From contig NZ_JBHIKY010000001.1 of the NCBI RefSeq assembly GCF_042139015.1, positions 248,001 through 312,000 of the forward strand: 64,000 nt of DNA. Direction: 5' to 3'. Shown piece after piece: positions 1 to 8,219 of this stretch. Under the pieces are notes generated by a model that searched no databases, had not been told where the DNA came from, and saw only the letters and a list, made by a program, of their open reading frames with translations. A program made the translations under genes and the position numbers. Positions within the stretch are counted from its first letter, which is position 1. Each line of letters starts with the position of its first letter. Source of the stretch: JBHIKY01 sp042139015. GTDB taxonomy: Bacteria; Bacillota; Bacilli; Bacillales; Marinococcaceae.

Positions 1-399
1 AATCGAATAATTCCTATAGAACCTTGGTCAGCAGAGGACATCGGATTAAATTTCACGACTAAAGAAACTGTTAGCAGGAGTGAATTAGTAGATTTTCTTG
101 ATGAAGTAAAACGTGCAGAAAAGGATGCAGATGTTTTGAATAATATACGTTATGGCATAGCTACATCAGCAGTTGCTCACCCCCTCACCCAATCACTTAA
201 AATTAGTATGGGAGCAGGTGGCGCATCTGGGCTTATATCTTCTCTTATAATTAATAAAGATTTAGGCTCTAATGATATTCAAAGCGCTTTAAATAAATCT
301 ACTGCAAAAAATTTCGATATAGCTATTAAATATGAACAAAAAAGTCGTGGTCAAGATAAATGGTACGAAGCTACTGCAATAAGTGTTAATCCAGCGTAA
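1..399 (+). CDS. Hypothetical protein, C-terminal part (5' end outside window)
   Basis: The frame is open from the first base of the window to a TAA at 397-399, giving about 132 residues with no start codon needed inside the window. The first internal ATG lies at 136, but the reading frame upstream of it is continuous and protein-like, so the gene most likely begins outside. The middle has a glycine- and alanine-rich hydrophobic stretch (MGAGGASGLISSLII) and the C-terminus is polar. I recognise no family. Codon use is AT-rich compared with the genes after 3.5 kb, which fits an accessory region. Confidence 0.6.
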   Translation, partial: NRIIPIEPWSAEDIGLNFTTKETVSRSELVDFLDEVKRAEKDADVLNNIRYGIATSAVAHPLTQSLKISMGAGGASGLISSLIINKDLGSNDIQSALNKSTAKNFDIAIKYEQKSRGQDKWYEATAISVNPA

Positions 400-444
400 A
401 TTTATTTAACAATGGTGTTTTGGAATTAACGAGTTTGCTTAACA

Positions 445-471
445 AATCAAAGATCATATTGATCTTTGATT
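445..471. terminator. Perfect 11-bp inverted repeat after the first gene
   Basis: Arms AATCAAAGATC (445-455) and GATCTTTGATT (461-471) are perfectly complementary around a 5-base loop, 46 bases after the stop of the partial gene. No T-run follows on either strand, so a rho-independent terminator is only one possibility. Confidence 0.4.
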
Positions 472-497
472 CAGAGGTGTGATAGGAGGACGGTTAG

Positions 498-680
498 TCA
501 CCGTCTCCTTTCCGATTTCTTATTTGTACCGAATACCTCAAAAAGAAAAATATTAAAAACAGCAATTACTGCTATTATAATAAAACTACTCATTTTAGGT
601 AGATCAAAAATTAAAATTATTAGTGAAAAAATAATAAGAATTATAATAAATCCTATATATTCTCGTTTCCTTTTGGACAT
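498..680 (-). CDS. Small two-helix membrane protein, unknown function
   Basis: Sixty residues with a basic N-terminus (MSKRKREY), two hydrophobic segments (about residues 9-25 and 31-48) separated by a short polar turn (DLPKMS), and a basic C-terminal tail. This is the pattern of a small integral membrane protein with both ends in the cytoplasm. The ATG at 680 has an AAGGAGAG-type ribosome binding site about 11 bases upstream, which is the main reason for accepting such a short frame. An imperfect hairpin overlaps the end of the frame (about 485-510). I do not recognise a family; the neighbours give no functional clue. Confidence 0.55.
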   Translation of the reverse strand: MSKRKREYIGFIIILIIFSLIILIFDLPKMSSFIIIAVIAVFNIFLFEVFGTNKKSERRR

Positions 681-1068
681 AATCTAACTAACTCTCCTTT
701 TCATTATAACTCACATATCCGATTTCCTAGGCGTTTATAAACTAACTTCATTTGCTTGTATTACCTCACAAGAAGGTTTTGTTATTTACTAGCCCTAACA
801 TAATGTTCACCTCAAAAAGAATTATGTTTTATTGTTTAGTTACATCCTTACAATCTTATCCCCCAATAATAGTTGCGAGCTTCGTAGTTATAGGAAGTAT
901 TATTTTGATAAGTAGTGTGATTTACTATTTTACTACAAAAAAAAATTAAAGAGCAATGTCTCCAGTTCCTGCTGTTGCTGAAGTAATTGTCAATACAAGA
1001 CGCATGGTCTACACTAGGGACCTTTAACATTATACATAATTGATATGGTTCCTCCCACACTAAAACAC

Positions 1069-1902
1069 TTAGCGCTTTTCTAATGCGCTTCCTTTAATTC
1101 GAGTTCTACTAATTTTATTTTCTGTTATAAACGTTTCGGAGGTAATAAGGCTTGGACGCCTCATCGCAACTCCTTGAATAATTGTAAAACTGTTCCACCC
1201 CTCCTTTAAAGGGGAGAATGCCTTATGTTCCGATAAATATGCGCCTAATGCAGACGCCGCTACACCCGTTGCCGGATCTTCGTTATATCCAGCTCTTTTC
1301 GGGAATTGACGTGCCTGCACACACTGATCGCTTTTCTTTTCCATGGCAAAAGGATAAAACCCGGTGGTATTAAGCTCATCACATACGTTCCATAGATACT
1401 CAAAGTCGGGTCTAAGATTATTAAGTGTTTCCACCGTTTTTAATGGAATAATTAATTTGTGGCGGGACGTAGAAACAGATTGTATAGGAAAATTATTAAT
1501 ATCCTGTTTTTCGATATGTAATGCGTTACAAATTTCTTCTGTATCGTTTACATGCACAAATTCAAGAAGGAACTGTTCGACAAGACAATCAACATTCGAT
1601 CCGTTTATTTGCCACACTACATTGACCGGCCCCAGCATTGTCTCCACCATCGTTGGTGAATGCTTTATCAACCCTCGATTTACGAGAACGGTAATGCTTC
1701 CTATCGTCCCATGGATACACATTTCCATCTCATGCAAAGGAACAAAGAAACGAAGCTTTATTTCACAATCAGAACGAGTGGATTTTAAAACGAAGGCTGC
1801 TTCATGCGCAAAATCCTTTGTCATCTTTTGCATGATGTCTGTTGTTAAACTGTCTGCATGCAGAACAACCGGACACGGGTTGCCTCCATAATAATTGATG
1901 AA
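1069..1902 (-). pseudogene. PhzF-family isomerase, 5'-truncated
   Basis: The frame matches PhzF-type isomerases/epimerases: a GGNPCPVV segment near the start, the active-site glutamate region FAHEAAFV, PLHEMEMCIHGTIGS in the middle and EDPATGVAASALGAYL near the end. Homology is already visible upstream of the first ATG (1833), but the frame closes at a TAG at 1903-1905 and none of the usual opening strand (M-x-V-D-x-F) is present in any frame further upstream. No ribosome binding site precedes the ATG at 1833. The first 15-20 residues, part of the PhzF fold, therefore appear lost. The catalytic Glu is kept, so a residual product from 1833 cannot be excluded. Confidence 0.6.
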
Positions 1903-1984
1903 CTACCCACGGCCACGGAAAGGCTGCTAATTATAGCTGCGTCTTCCCCGTGACTATTTTTGTTTAATCCCAGGCTCTTATTAT

Positions 1985-3340
1985 TTATTTGATTGAAAAC
2001 TCTTCACGTTCTAATAAATTTTCAGGAGTTGCCCCAATTTCATCCTGGTGAAAGTAGTCTCTGATGACACCATCATGCAGGTAGTTAGCAATGGAAACGA
2101 TAGACATGCCTTGATCCAGGGCAAGATAAGCATTGGTTACTTCTCCTGTTTCCACATTCACTGAATCTAGAAATCCATATTCACCGTAAGTGTTGTAGCT
2201 TTTTAAGGTTTGAATGTTTTCAAACGCTCTCATTGGCGCGTACTCCAGGGCTAAGAAAGTGGCGTGCGGCGTAACCGTTCCATCTGCCTCATACCCTTCT
2301 ATTCCAAGCGGTGCAGCACCAAATTCTTTATAATCTTCAGGTGTAGCTGCCGGCGACATTCCCCACGCGTCATACCCTTCTTCTTCTGCATATTCAATTT
2401 GAATATCAACATGACGCTGGTTATTTAACCCGAGGGCATCTGTACCAAGCTCTTTTTCTTTCATTACCAGCTGCGGCATGAGAGCTTCAAACATGCTTCC
2501 TCCCCAGCTTGGGACATATTTTTGCCCATTGTAGCTATAGTGTCCTTCAAATACATCAATGCCATCATATGTTTCGGTATAGCCTTCTGGAGTCTGGGAC
2601 TGCCAATCCCAGTCCGCCGGCATCGTGCGATACATTCTCCACCAATGGTCTTGCGGCACATCCCCCTTACCGATAGACAAGTAACTTGCCACACGCGGCT
2701 CCGTATATAAAGCCCCATAATGGTGATCTGTTAAGCTTTCTATCTCTGCATCATAACCGCCATGCATTTGACCAACTTCTGGATCATAAAGAACAGAGTA
2801 GTCCATGTCATCCACAAGAGTACTCGTTTGATCTTTGAGTTCTGGATAAGCTTCTCCCACGACGATTAAACCGGCGGACAACCACCCATTATCCACGGTG
2901 GATATGAATTGCCCCCAATCAGTCATCAGTGAGCCATCATTCGTATAATACCAGTTATAGTAAAGGCCGTTCCATGTTTCCATTTCTTCTAAAGTGTTTA
3001 TGGAAGTTTGAATTTTCGTGATGGCTTCCTTTTTAGAAAGGAGGCCTGATTCTTCCGCAGCGATCGTACTCATAAAGTACATGCCGATATTAGTAGGCGA
3101 GGTATGTTTTGCAGGTTCAATGTCTCCGTCCTCTGTTTTTCTTACGGCATCATATGTAAGCCCAGTATCATCGTCTGTAAAATCTTCAAAATAGCGATAG
3201 GTTTGTTTCGAAATAGCCTCAAGCTGCTTAGAAAGTGCGATTTCTTTGCCTTTTTCTGACGGGTGCGCGGATGATGAAGAGGAAAGCATAAAGCTAACAA
3301 TAAAAGTCGAGACAGCTAACATGCACAAAATTTTTCTCAA
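1985..3340 (-). CDS. Secreted glycoamylase-like (PF10091-type) glycoside hydrolase
   Basis: About 451 residues. A signal peptide covers residues 1-25 (hydrophobic core, then SSSAHPS). The mature part looks like the putative glucoamylase/DUF3131 alpha/alpha-barrel proteins, a group that includes GH144 beta-1,2-glucanases: TGLTYDAV, SPTNIGMYF, a Trp/Tyr-rich segment around NGLYYNWYYT, and YGALYTEPRVASYLSIGKGD followed by HWWRMYRT. Substrate and catalytic acids cannot be fixed from sequence alone. The start is a TTG at 3340, chosen because AGGAGTG lies 6 bases upstream and the signal peptide begins there. The gene stands alone; two operator-like sites upstream suggest sugar control. Confidence 0.75.
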   Translation of the reverse strand: MRKILCMLAVSTFIVSFMLSSSSSAHPSEKGKEIALSKQLEAISKQTYRYFEDFTDDDTGLTYDAVRKTEDGDIEPAKHTSPTNIGMYFMSTIAAEESGLLSKKEAITKIQTSINTLEEMETWNGLYYNWYYTNDGSLMTDWGQFISTVDNGWLSAGLIVVGEAYPELKDQTSTLVDDMDYSVLYDPEVGQMHGGYDAEIESLTDHHYGALYTEPRVASYLSIGKGDVPQDHWWRMYRTMPADWDWQSQTPEGYTETYDGIDVFEGHYSYNGQKYVPSWGGSMFEALMPQLVMKEKELGTDALGLNNQRHVDIQIEYAEEEGYDAWGMSPAATPEDYKEFGAAPLGIEGYEADGTVTPHATFLALEYAPMRAFENIQTLKSYNTYGEYGFLDSVNVETGEVTNAYLALDQGMSIVSIANYLHDGVIRDYFHQDEIGATPENLLEREEFSIK

Positions 3341-3365
3341 ACTAACACTCCTATTATGTTTTTAG

Positions 3366-3377
3366 TGAAACGTTTCA
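3366..3377. promoter_or_regulatory. LacI-family operator-like palindrome TGAAACGTTTCA
   Basis: A perfect 12-bp palindrome, TGAAACGTTTCA, lies 26 bases upstream of the glycoamylase-like gene's start. AAACGTTT-centred palindromes are typical operators of LacI/GalR regulators. Its place between promoter and start suggests repression. No LacI gene is seen in the window. Confidence 0.5.
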
Positions 3378-3412
3378 ATTAACATTTCTATTAAGAGTAT
3401 ACATAAAGGAAA

Positions 3413-3426
3413 TGTAAGCGTAAACA
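3413..3426. promoter_or_regulatory. CcpA cre-like site
   Basis: TGTAAGCGTAAACA fits the cre consensus (TGWAANCGNWNNCA) at every fixed position. It lies about 75-85 bases upstream of the start of the glycoamylase-like gene, suggesting carbon catabolite control. Confidence 0.6.
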
Positions 3427-3471
3427 TTTTTTCCTTAAAATTCTGACTTTTAAGACTTTTTTCGTATATAT

Positions 3472-3496
3472 AAAAAAAGCCCCCGAGGATGGGGCT
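3472..3496 (-). terminator. Rho-independent terminator after alanine dehydrogenase
   Basis: On the minus strand AGCCCC and GGGGCT form a GC-rich stem followed by seven T, starting 11 bases after the alanine dehydrogenase stop. It closes the sigma-54 operon. Confidence 0.85.
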
Positions 3497-3506
3497 CAGC
3501 TGTTAT

Positions 3507-4607
3507 TTACGCCATGTCGTATTCCAGCTGCAGGGCTTCCGCTACTTCTTTATTCGTTAACCGCCCTTTGAACGTATTTAATCCTTTTACGAGCTGAGGG
3601 TCCTCGAGAAATGCGTCGCTTTCCACTTTAGATGCAAGCCGCATGATGTATGGCAGGGTGACGTTGTTCAGCGCGATCGTGGAGGTGCGCGGAACAGAGC
3701 CCGGGATGTTGGCGACGGCATAATGGACAACGCCGTGCTTGATGAAAACGGGATCCTCGTGTGTCGTAATGCGGTCGACGGTTTCAAAGACACCGCCCTG
3801 GTCAATCGCCACATCGAGTACGACGGAGCCGTCTTCCATCGACTGAATCATTTCTTCGGTGACGAGCTTTGGTGTTTTCGCTCCCGGAATGAGGACAGCC
3901 CCAATGACGAGGGACGAATCTTTTACTTCTTCGGCGATATTTACCGGGTTCGACATGACTGTTGTCACTTTCGAGTCGAACTGGGCATCGAGCTCGCGGA
4001 GCCGGTTGGCGTTCAGGTCGATAATGGTGACGCCCGCTCCGAGACCGACAGCGATGCGGGCAGCGTTCGTTCCGGCCACACCGCCTCCGATGATCGTTAC
4101 TTTGCTGCGTTTGACACCCGGTACGCCGCCGAGCAGCACCCCCTGTCCGCTATGATGCTTCTCTAATAAATGAGCGCCGATCTGTGTGGCCATTTTGCCG
4201 GCCACTTCACTCATTGGCGTTAACAGCGGCAGCGCGCCATTTTCTTCAATCGTTTCATAAGCGAGCGCCGTCACTTCGTGTTCGATCAGTGCTTTTGCAA
4301 GCTCCGGTTCTGCCGCGAGGTGCAGGTAGGTGAACAGCACGAGCCCGGGGCGGAAATAGTCATATTCGGAGGGCTGCGGCTCCTTAACTTTGACGACAAC
4401 CTCCGCCTGCTCCCATACATCTGCCGCGTTTTTCAACAACACGGCACCGGCTGCCTCGTATTCGGTATCTTCAAATCCGCTCCCAATCCCTGCGCCGCTT
4501 TCAACCAAAACCTGCGCTTCTTTTCCACACAGCACCTGGACACTCGTCGGACTGAGTGCGACTCTGTTTTCTCCCTGCTTGACCTCTTTAGGTACTCCAA
4601 TTCTCAT
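3507..4607 (-). CDS. ald: Alanine dehydrogenase
   Basis: About 366 residues, the usual length. It catalyses NAD-dependent conversion between L-alanine and pyruvate plus ammonia in the cytoplasm. Visible marks: the N-terminal MRIGVPKEVKQGENRVALSP, the substrate lysine region VVKVKEPQ, the catalytic-histidine region TYLHLAAEPEL, and the nucleotide-binding GGGVAGTNAARIA near residue 175. A GGAGG precedes the ATG at 4607. It is the last gene of the sigma-54 operon, 22 bases after nhaC and followed by a terminator. In that setting it would return to pyruvate the alanine made by a pyruvate-dependent aminotransferase, a pairing known from taurine and omega-amino-acid catabolism. Confidence 0.93.
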   Translation of the reverse strand: MRIGVPKEVKQGENRVALSPTSVQVLCGKEAQVLVESGAGIGSGFEDTEYEAAGAVLLKNAADVWEQAEVVVKVKEPQPSEYDYFRPGLVLFTYLHLAAEPELAKALIEHEVTALAYETIEENGALPLLTPMSEVAGKMATQIGAHLLEKHHSGQGVLLGGVPGVKRSKVTIIGGGVAGTNAARIAVGLGAGVTIIDLNANRLRELDAQFDSKVTTVMSNPVNIAEEVKDSSLVIGAVLIPGAKTPKLVTEEMIQSMEDGSVVLDVAIDQGGVFETVDRITTHEDPVFIKHGVVHYAVANIPGSVPRTSTIALNNVTLPYIMRLASKVESDAFLEDPQLVKGLNTFKGRLTNKEVAEALQLEYDMA

Positions 4608-4629
4608 CGTTATTCCCTCCTGCTTCTAG

Positions 4630-6075
4630 TTACAGTGCGTTTTCCTGCTTGGATGGCATGTCTTCTTCCAATGCAGCTTCGTCTGCATCGTCTTCGTACT
4701 CAATTGTAAATCCGGTATAGCCGTAAATGATCGCAATAATCGGACTCAGCAGCGCGAGAAACGCATATGGCGCATAGGCGAACGCGCTCACTCCGAGCGT
4801 AGCGAACATGAAGGCACCGCATGTATTCCATGGCACGAGCGGAGATGTCATCGTCCCGGCATCCTCCACTGTCCTGGAGAGGTTTTTCATTTTCAAGCGT
4901 CGTTTCTTATATTCGCCCGCGTACATCCGCGCCGGAATAATGATCGACAAATACTGCTCGCAGCCGACGACATTGGCTGTCATCGACGTCGCAACCGTAG
5001 TGGAAATCAAGCTTCCCGTGGATTTCGCGAGCTTCATCAGATTTTCTACAATGACCGCGAAGAATCCAGCTGTTTCGAGAATACCGCCGAAGCTGAGCGC
5101 GATTATAAGAAGAGAAACGGTATACATCATTGCTTCAATACCGCCGTTATTCAGAAGATTGCTTAATATCTCATTATTCGTATCCGATGTATAGCCGTAA
5201 AACAGGGCTGATATGCTATCGGATACCGGCACGCCCTGAACGACAATCGAACAGAAAATTCCCATTAACGAACCGATGGTAAGAGCGGGTATGGCCGGCA
5301 TTTTCATGACCATCATTACAATAATCATACCCGGCACAATCAACAGCCACGGTGTGACCAGAAAACGATCTCCTATCGCTGCCTGCAGCTCCGCTACCTG
5401 AGAAATGCTGTTTCCGGCGCCAGATGCCCAAAAGCCCATCACAAAGTAGATAATTAACGAAATAACAAGCGCCGGGATGGTGGTAAACATCATGTGTTTA
5501 ATGTGTTCGAACAATTCAGCTCCTGCTACACCCGGCGCCAGGTTGGTCGTTTCAGAAAGCGGAGACACTTTATCCCCAAAATAAATCCCTGAAATAACAG
5601 CACCGGCGACCATTCCGACATTCAAGCCGAGGCCTTCACCGACACCCATTAGTGCGATTCCTATCGTGCCTGCAGCGGTCCAGGCATTGCCGGAAGCGAC
5701 CGCCACAATACATGATATAGCGCAGGCGGCCACCAGAAAGTAGGTCGGGGATAAAATATCAAGCCCGTAGAAAATCATCGTCGGCACAATCCCGCCGGCT
5801 AACCAGGAACCGATAATCGTCCCGATAATAACGAGAATAATAACGGCCTGCAGCGCCAGCGAAATACCACGGATCATCCCTTCTTCAAGCCGCTTCCATC
5901 TGTAACCGAGAGAAAAAGCCACGATCGTTGCAACGACTCCGCTTAGAAATAACGGAATATGCGGATCTGCCTCATAGCGGGCGATGCCTACAAACAAGGC
6001 AGCTACCATGAAGATGATCGGAATCAGCGCATGAATCAGTGTCGGCTTTTTTGGTTCCCTGTTTTGTTCTTTCAT
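4630..6075 (-). CDS. nhaC: NhaC-family Na+/H+ antiporter
   Basis: About 481 residues with some 11-12 hydrophobic segments. The NhaC signature is present as FGDKVSPLSETTNLAPG near residue 170, and SGNAWTAAGTIGIALMG precedes it. The C-terminus is acidic (EDDADEAALEED). The family exchanges Na+ for H+ across the cell membrane, and some members (MleN type) couple Na+/H+ exchange to organic-anion exchange. Its place inside a catabolic operon between a GNAT and alanine dehydrogenase makes a substrate-linked role possible, though pH and sodium homeostasis is the default. The ATG at 6075 is preceded by GGGAGCAGG. Confidence 0.88.
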   Translation of the reverse strand: MKEQNREPKKPTLIHALIPIIFMVAALFVGIARYEADPHIPLFLSGVVATIVAFSLGYRWKRLEEGMIRGISLALQAVIILVIIGTIIGSWLAGGIVPTMIFYGLDILSPTYFLVAACAISCIVAVASGNAWTAAGTIGIALMGVGEGLGLNVGMVAGAVISGIYFGDKVSPLSETTNLAPGVAGAELFEHIKHMMFTTIPALVISLIIYFVMGFWASGAGNSISQVAELQAAIGDRFLVTPWLLIVPGMIIVMMVMKMPAIPALTIGSLMGIFCSIVVQGVPVSDSISALFYGYTSDTNNEILSNLLNNGGIEAMMYTVSLLIIALSFGGILETAGFFAVIVENLMKLAKSTGSLISTTVATSMTANVVGCEQYLSIIIPARMYAGEYKKRRLKMKNLSRTVEDAGTMTSPLVPWNTCGAFMFATLGVSAFAYAPYAFLALLSPIIAIIYGYTGFTIEYEDDADEAALEEDMPSKQENAL

Positions 6076-6131
6076 TATCCTGCTCCCTTCGCATAGTGGT
6101 AGGGGACCTATTCGTCTTCATTACAGTTTTT

Positions 6132-6776
6132 TTATGGGCTGTACTCGTCATTGATCCATTCCATTAGTGAAGCATTTGTACAGGATTCGTTATCCTCCGG
6201 GATGTAGTTGTTTAAAATACGGCGGAACGAAAATCCGCTTTTCAGCTGAAAGGTCATGACGGGATCATAAAGCTCTCCCTCGATCACTTTTTCTGCATAT
6301 TGTTCCGGCGTTAATTCATTCTGATATTTGTGATAATTCGGAATACGCCCGCCGATCAAAATACTTTTTACCTGCAGGTCGCGGGCCAGCTGTTTTCTTT
6401 CTTCATACAGCTTCTGTCCGACTTTCAGATGCCGGTAATCCGGGTGCACGACGACCTCTATGCCGTACAGGTGCGGGGCGCTGTCGTCGTGGTTTCGAAT
6501 ATAGCCATTGTCACATATGTCACTGAGTTTGTGAGGCACCTGGAACTGGTCTTCGGATACCCGCAGGCTGCCGGACGCGCCGATAATCCGGCCGTCGTAT
6601 TCAACGCAGCGCTGCCCGTCCGGAAATTTCTCAATCTGACTCTCATAATGCTTTGGTTCGAAAGCGATATCCTTTCCAAACCCGATGACAGCGACCTCGT
6701 AAATCGCCGGAATATCTTCTTTCGTCACCGGGCGAATCGTCACGTCCTGTCCAATCGTCTCATAAGGCGTGGTCAT
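6132..6776 (-). CDS. GNAT-family N-acetyltransferase
   Basis: About 214 residues. A GNAT domain spans about residues 10-165, with IRPVTKEDIPAIYEV at the start and the acetyl-CoA-binding motif A region around YGIEVVVHPDYRHLKVGQKLYEE. The C-terminal 40 residues are acidic and unassigned. The acceptor cannot be told from the sequence. It sits in the sigma-54 operon 18 bases after the semialdehyde dehydrogenase and 57 bases before nhaC. That suggests acetylation of a pathway amine or a detoxification step. The ATG at 6776 has GGGAGAG upstream. Confidence 0.75.
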   Translation of the reverse strand: MTTPYETIGQDVTIRPVTKEDIPAIYEVAVIGFGKDIAFEPKHYESQIEKFPDGQRCVEYDGRIIGASGSLRVSEDQFQVPHKLSDICDNGYIRNHDDSAPHLYGIEVVVHPDYRHLKVGQKLYEERKQLARDLQVKSILIGGRIPNYHKYQNELTPEQYAEKVIEGELYDPVMTFQLKSGFSFRRILNNYIPEDNESCTNASLMEWINDEYSP

Positions 6777-6794
6777 TGTATCTCTCCCTTTCTT

Positions 6795-8219
6795 TCATAA
6801 TAACGCGGAAACAGCGCGTATGGAGATGTACTTTTCTTCCAAATACTCGTAAAGCCCGGACGTGCCGCCTTCGCGGCCGAGCCCGCTTTCCTTCACACCG
6901 CCGAAGGGCGCCTGCGGAACGACAATGGCCGGGTCATTCATGCCGATCATGCCGTAGTCAAGCTGATGCATCATCCGCAGCACACGGTCCATGTCTTTGG
7001 TGAAGCAGTAGCCCGCCAGTCCGTAGGACGTATTGTTCGCCCGCTGCACGACCTCTTCTTCTGTTTCGAAAATAAAGATGGGAGCGACGGGGCCGAACGT
7101 TTCCTCGGTGGCGATCGTCATCTCTTCTGTTACCCCGCTCAGTACGGTCGGCTCATAGAAATATCCCGGCTCCCCTGTTTTTGCTCCACCGGATGTGATG
7201 GAAGCTCCTTCCTGCACCGCATTTTTTACCTGCCGCTCCACTTTGTCCAGTGCTTCGGTGCTGATGAGCGGTCCCATGTCAATGTCTTGATTCATCCCAT
7301 CTCCGACCAGGATGTTCTGTACGGCAGCAGCGAGCTTTTCAGAAAATACTTCCGCCACCGACTGCTGGACGTATATGCGGTTCGTGCTGATGCATGTCTG
7401 ACCGGCGTTTTTAAACTTCGTGCCGATCACGGCTGCGACCGCATTATCAAGGTCGGCATCGTCAAAGATAATAAACGGCGCGTGGCCTCCGAGCTCCATC
7501 GATACTTTCTGCACATGCTCGGCAGACTGTTCGATTAACTTTTTGCCGACGGCCGTAGAGCCGGTAAACGTCAGCTTTTTCACGAGCGGGTTGGAGGTCA
7601 TTTCTTTTCCGATCGCCACCGCGTCTCCATGAACGAGGTTCAGCACCCCTTTCGGAAAGCCGGCGCGTTCGATGCATTCGAACAGCTTCACGGCCGTTAA
7701 CGGTGTCGACGGGGCCGGCTTAATGAGCATCGTACAGCCGGCCGCGACCGCAGGCGCAAGCTTTCGAATAATCATCGAAATCGGGAAATTCCACGGAGTG
7801 ATCGCTGCTGTGACACCAATCGGCTGTCTGATGACGAGCAGCTGCTTGGCCGGGTCCGACGGCGGCAGCACTTCCCCGTAAATGCGTTTCGCTTCTTCGG
7901 CGTACCATTCGAGATAATCAATTGCCACCAACACTTCCCGCTCGGCATCCGCAAGCGGCTTCCCCATTTCTTTTGTGGCCGTCTCGGCAATAGCGCGTTT
8001 GTGTGTATCGAGTTCACTCACGAGCGCCCGGAGAAATGCCGCTCTTTCTTTTCCTGTCGTTTTTCTCCATTCGAGAAAGGCATCGTGCGCGGCTGTCACT
8101 GCCTGTTCGGTTTCATTTGTTCCTCCAAGAAAAACCTCCCCGACGGCCTCGCCATTGGCCGGATTGTAAATCGTTTCTTTCTCGTCTGTTTTCTTCCACG
8201 ATCCGTTAATAAAAAGCAT
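6795..8219 (-). CDS. gabD: NAD(P)-dependent (succinate-)semialdehyde dehydrogenase
   Basis: About 474 residues, normal for the aldehyde dehydrogenase superfamily. Seen are the cofactor site ITPWNFPISMIIRKLAPA, the glutamate motif SMELGGHAPFI, the nucleophile motif NAGQTCISTNRIYV and a C-terminal GLGREGGTSGLYEYLEEKY typical of the GabD group. The expected reaction is oxidation of a semialdehyde acid to the dicarboxylic acid. The ATG at 8219 follows directly on the stop of the C45 gene at 8220, with GGAGG inside that gene's end, so the two are coupled. Pairing with a class III aminotransferase supports a GABA-like or other omega-amino-acid route; the exact chain length is uncertain. Confidence 0.85.
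   Translation of the reverse strand: MLFINGSWKKTDEKETIYNPANGEAVGEVFLGGTNETEQAVTAAHDAFLEWRKTTGKERAAFLRALVSELDTHKRAIAETATKEMGKPLADAEREVLVAIDYLEWYAEEAKRIYGEVLPPSDPAKQLLVIRQPIGVTAAITPWNFPISMIIRKLAPAVAAGCTMLIKPAPSTPLTAVKLFECIERAGFPKGVLNLVHGDAVAIGKEMTSNPLVKKLTFTGSTAVGKKLIEQSAEHVQKVSMELGGHAPFIIFDDADLDNAVAAVIGTKFKNAGQTCISTNRIYVQQSVAEVFSEKLAAAVQNILVGDGMNQDIDMGPLISTEALDKVERQVKNAVQEGASITSGGAKTGEPGYFYEPTVLSGVTEEMTIATEETFGPVAPIFIFETEEEVVQRANNTSYGLAGYCFTKDMDRVLRMMHQLDYGMIGMNDPAIVVPQAPFGGVKESGLGREGGTSGLYEYLEEKYISIRAVSALL

Noticed and set aside
752..949. 65-residue frame on the plus strand with a C-terminal hydrophobic stretch
   Set aside because: No ribosome binding site at any of its ATGs, and the N-terminal half looks random. 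It may be real from an inner ATG, but I cannot support it.
848..1060. 70-residue frame on the minus strand; a neighbouring frame reads TSATAGTGDIAL, faintly like a GerPF-type protein end
   Set aside because: Too short and needs a frame change; no start site. It could be a remnant but the match is too small.
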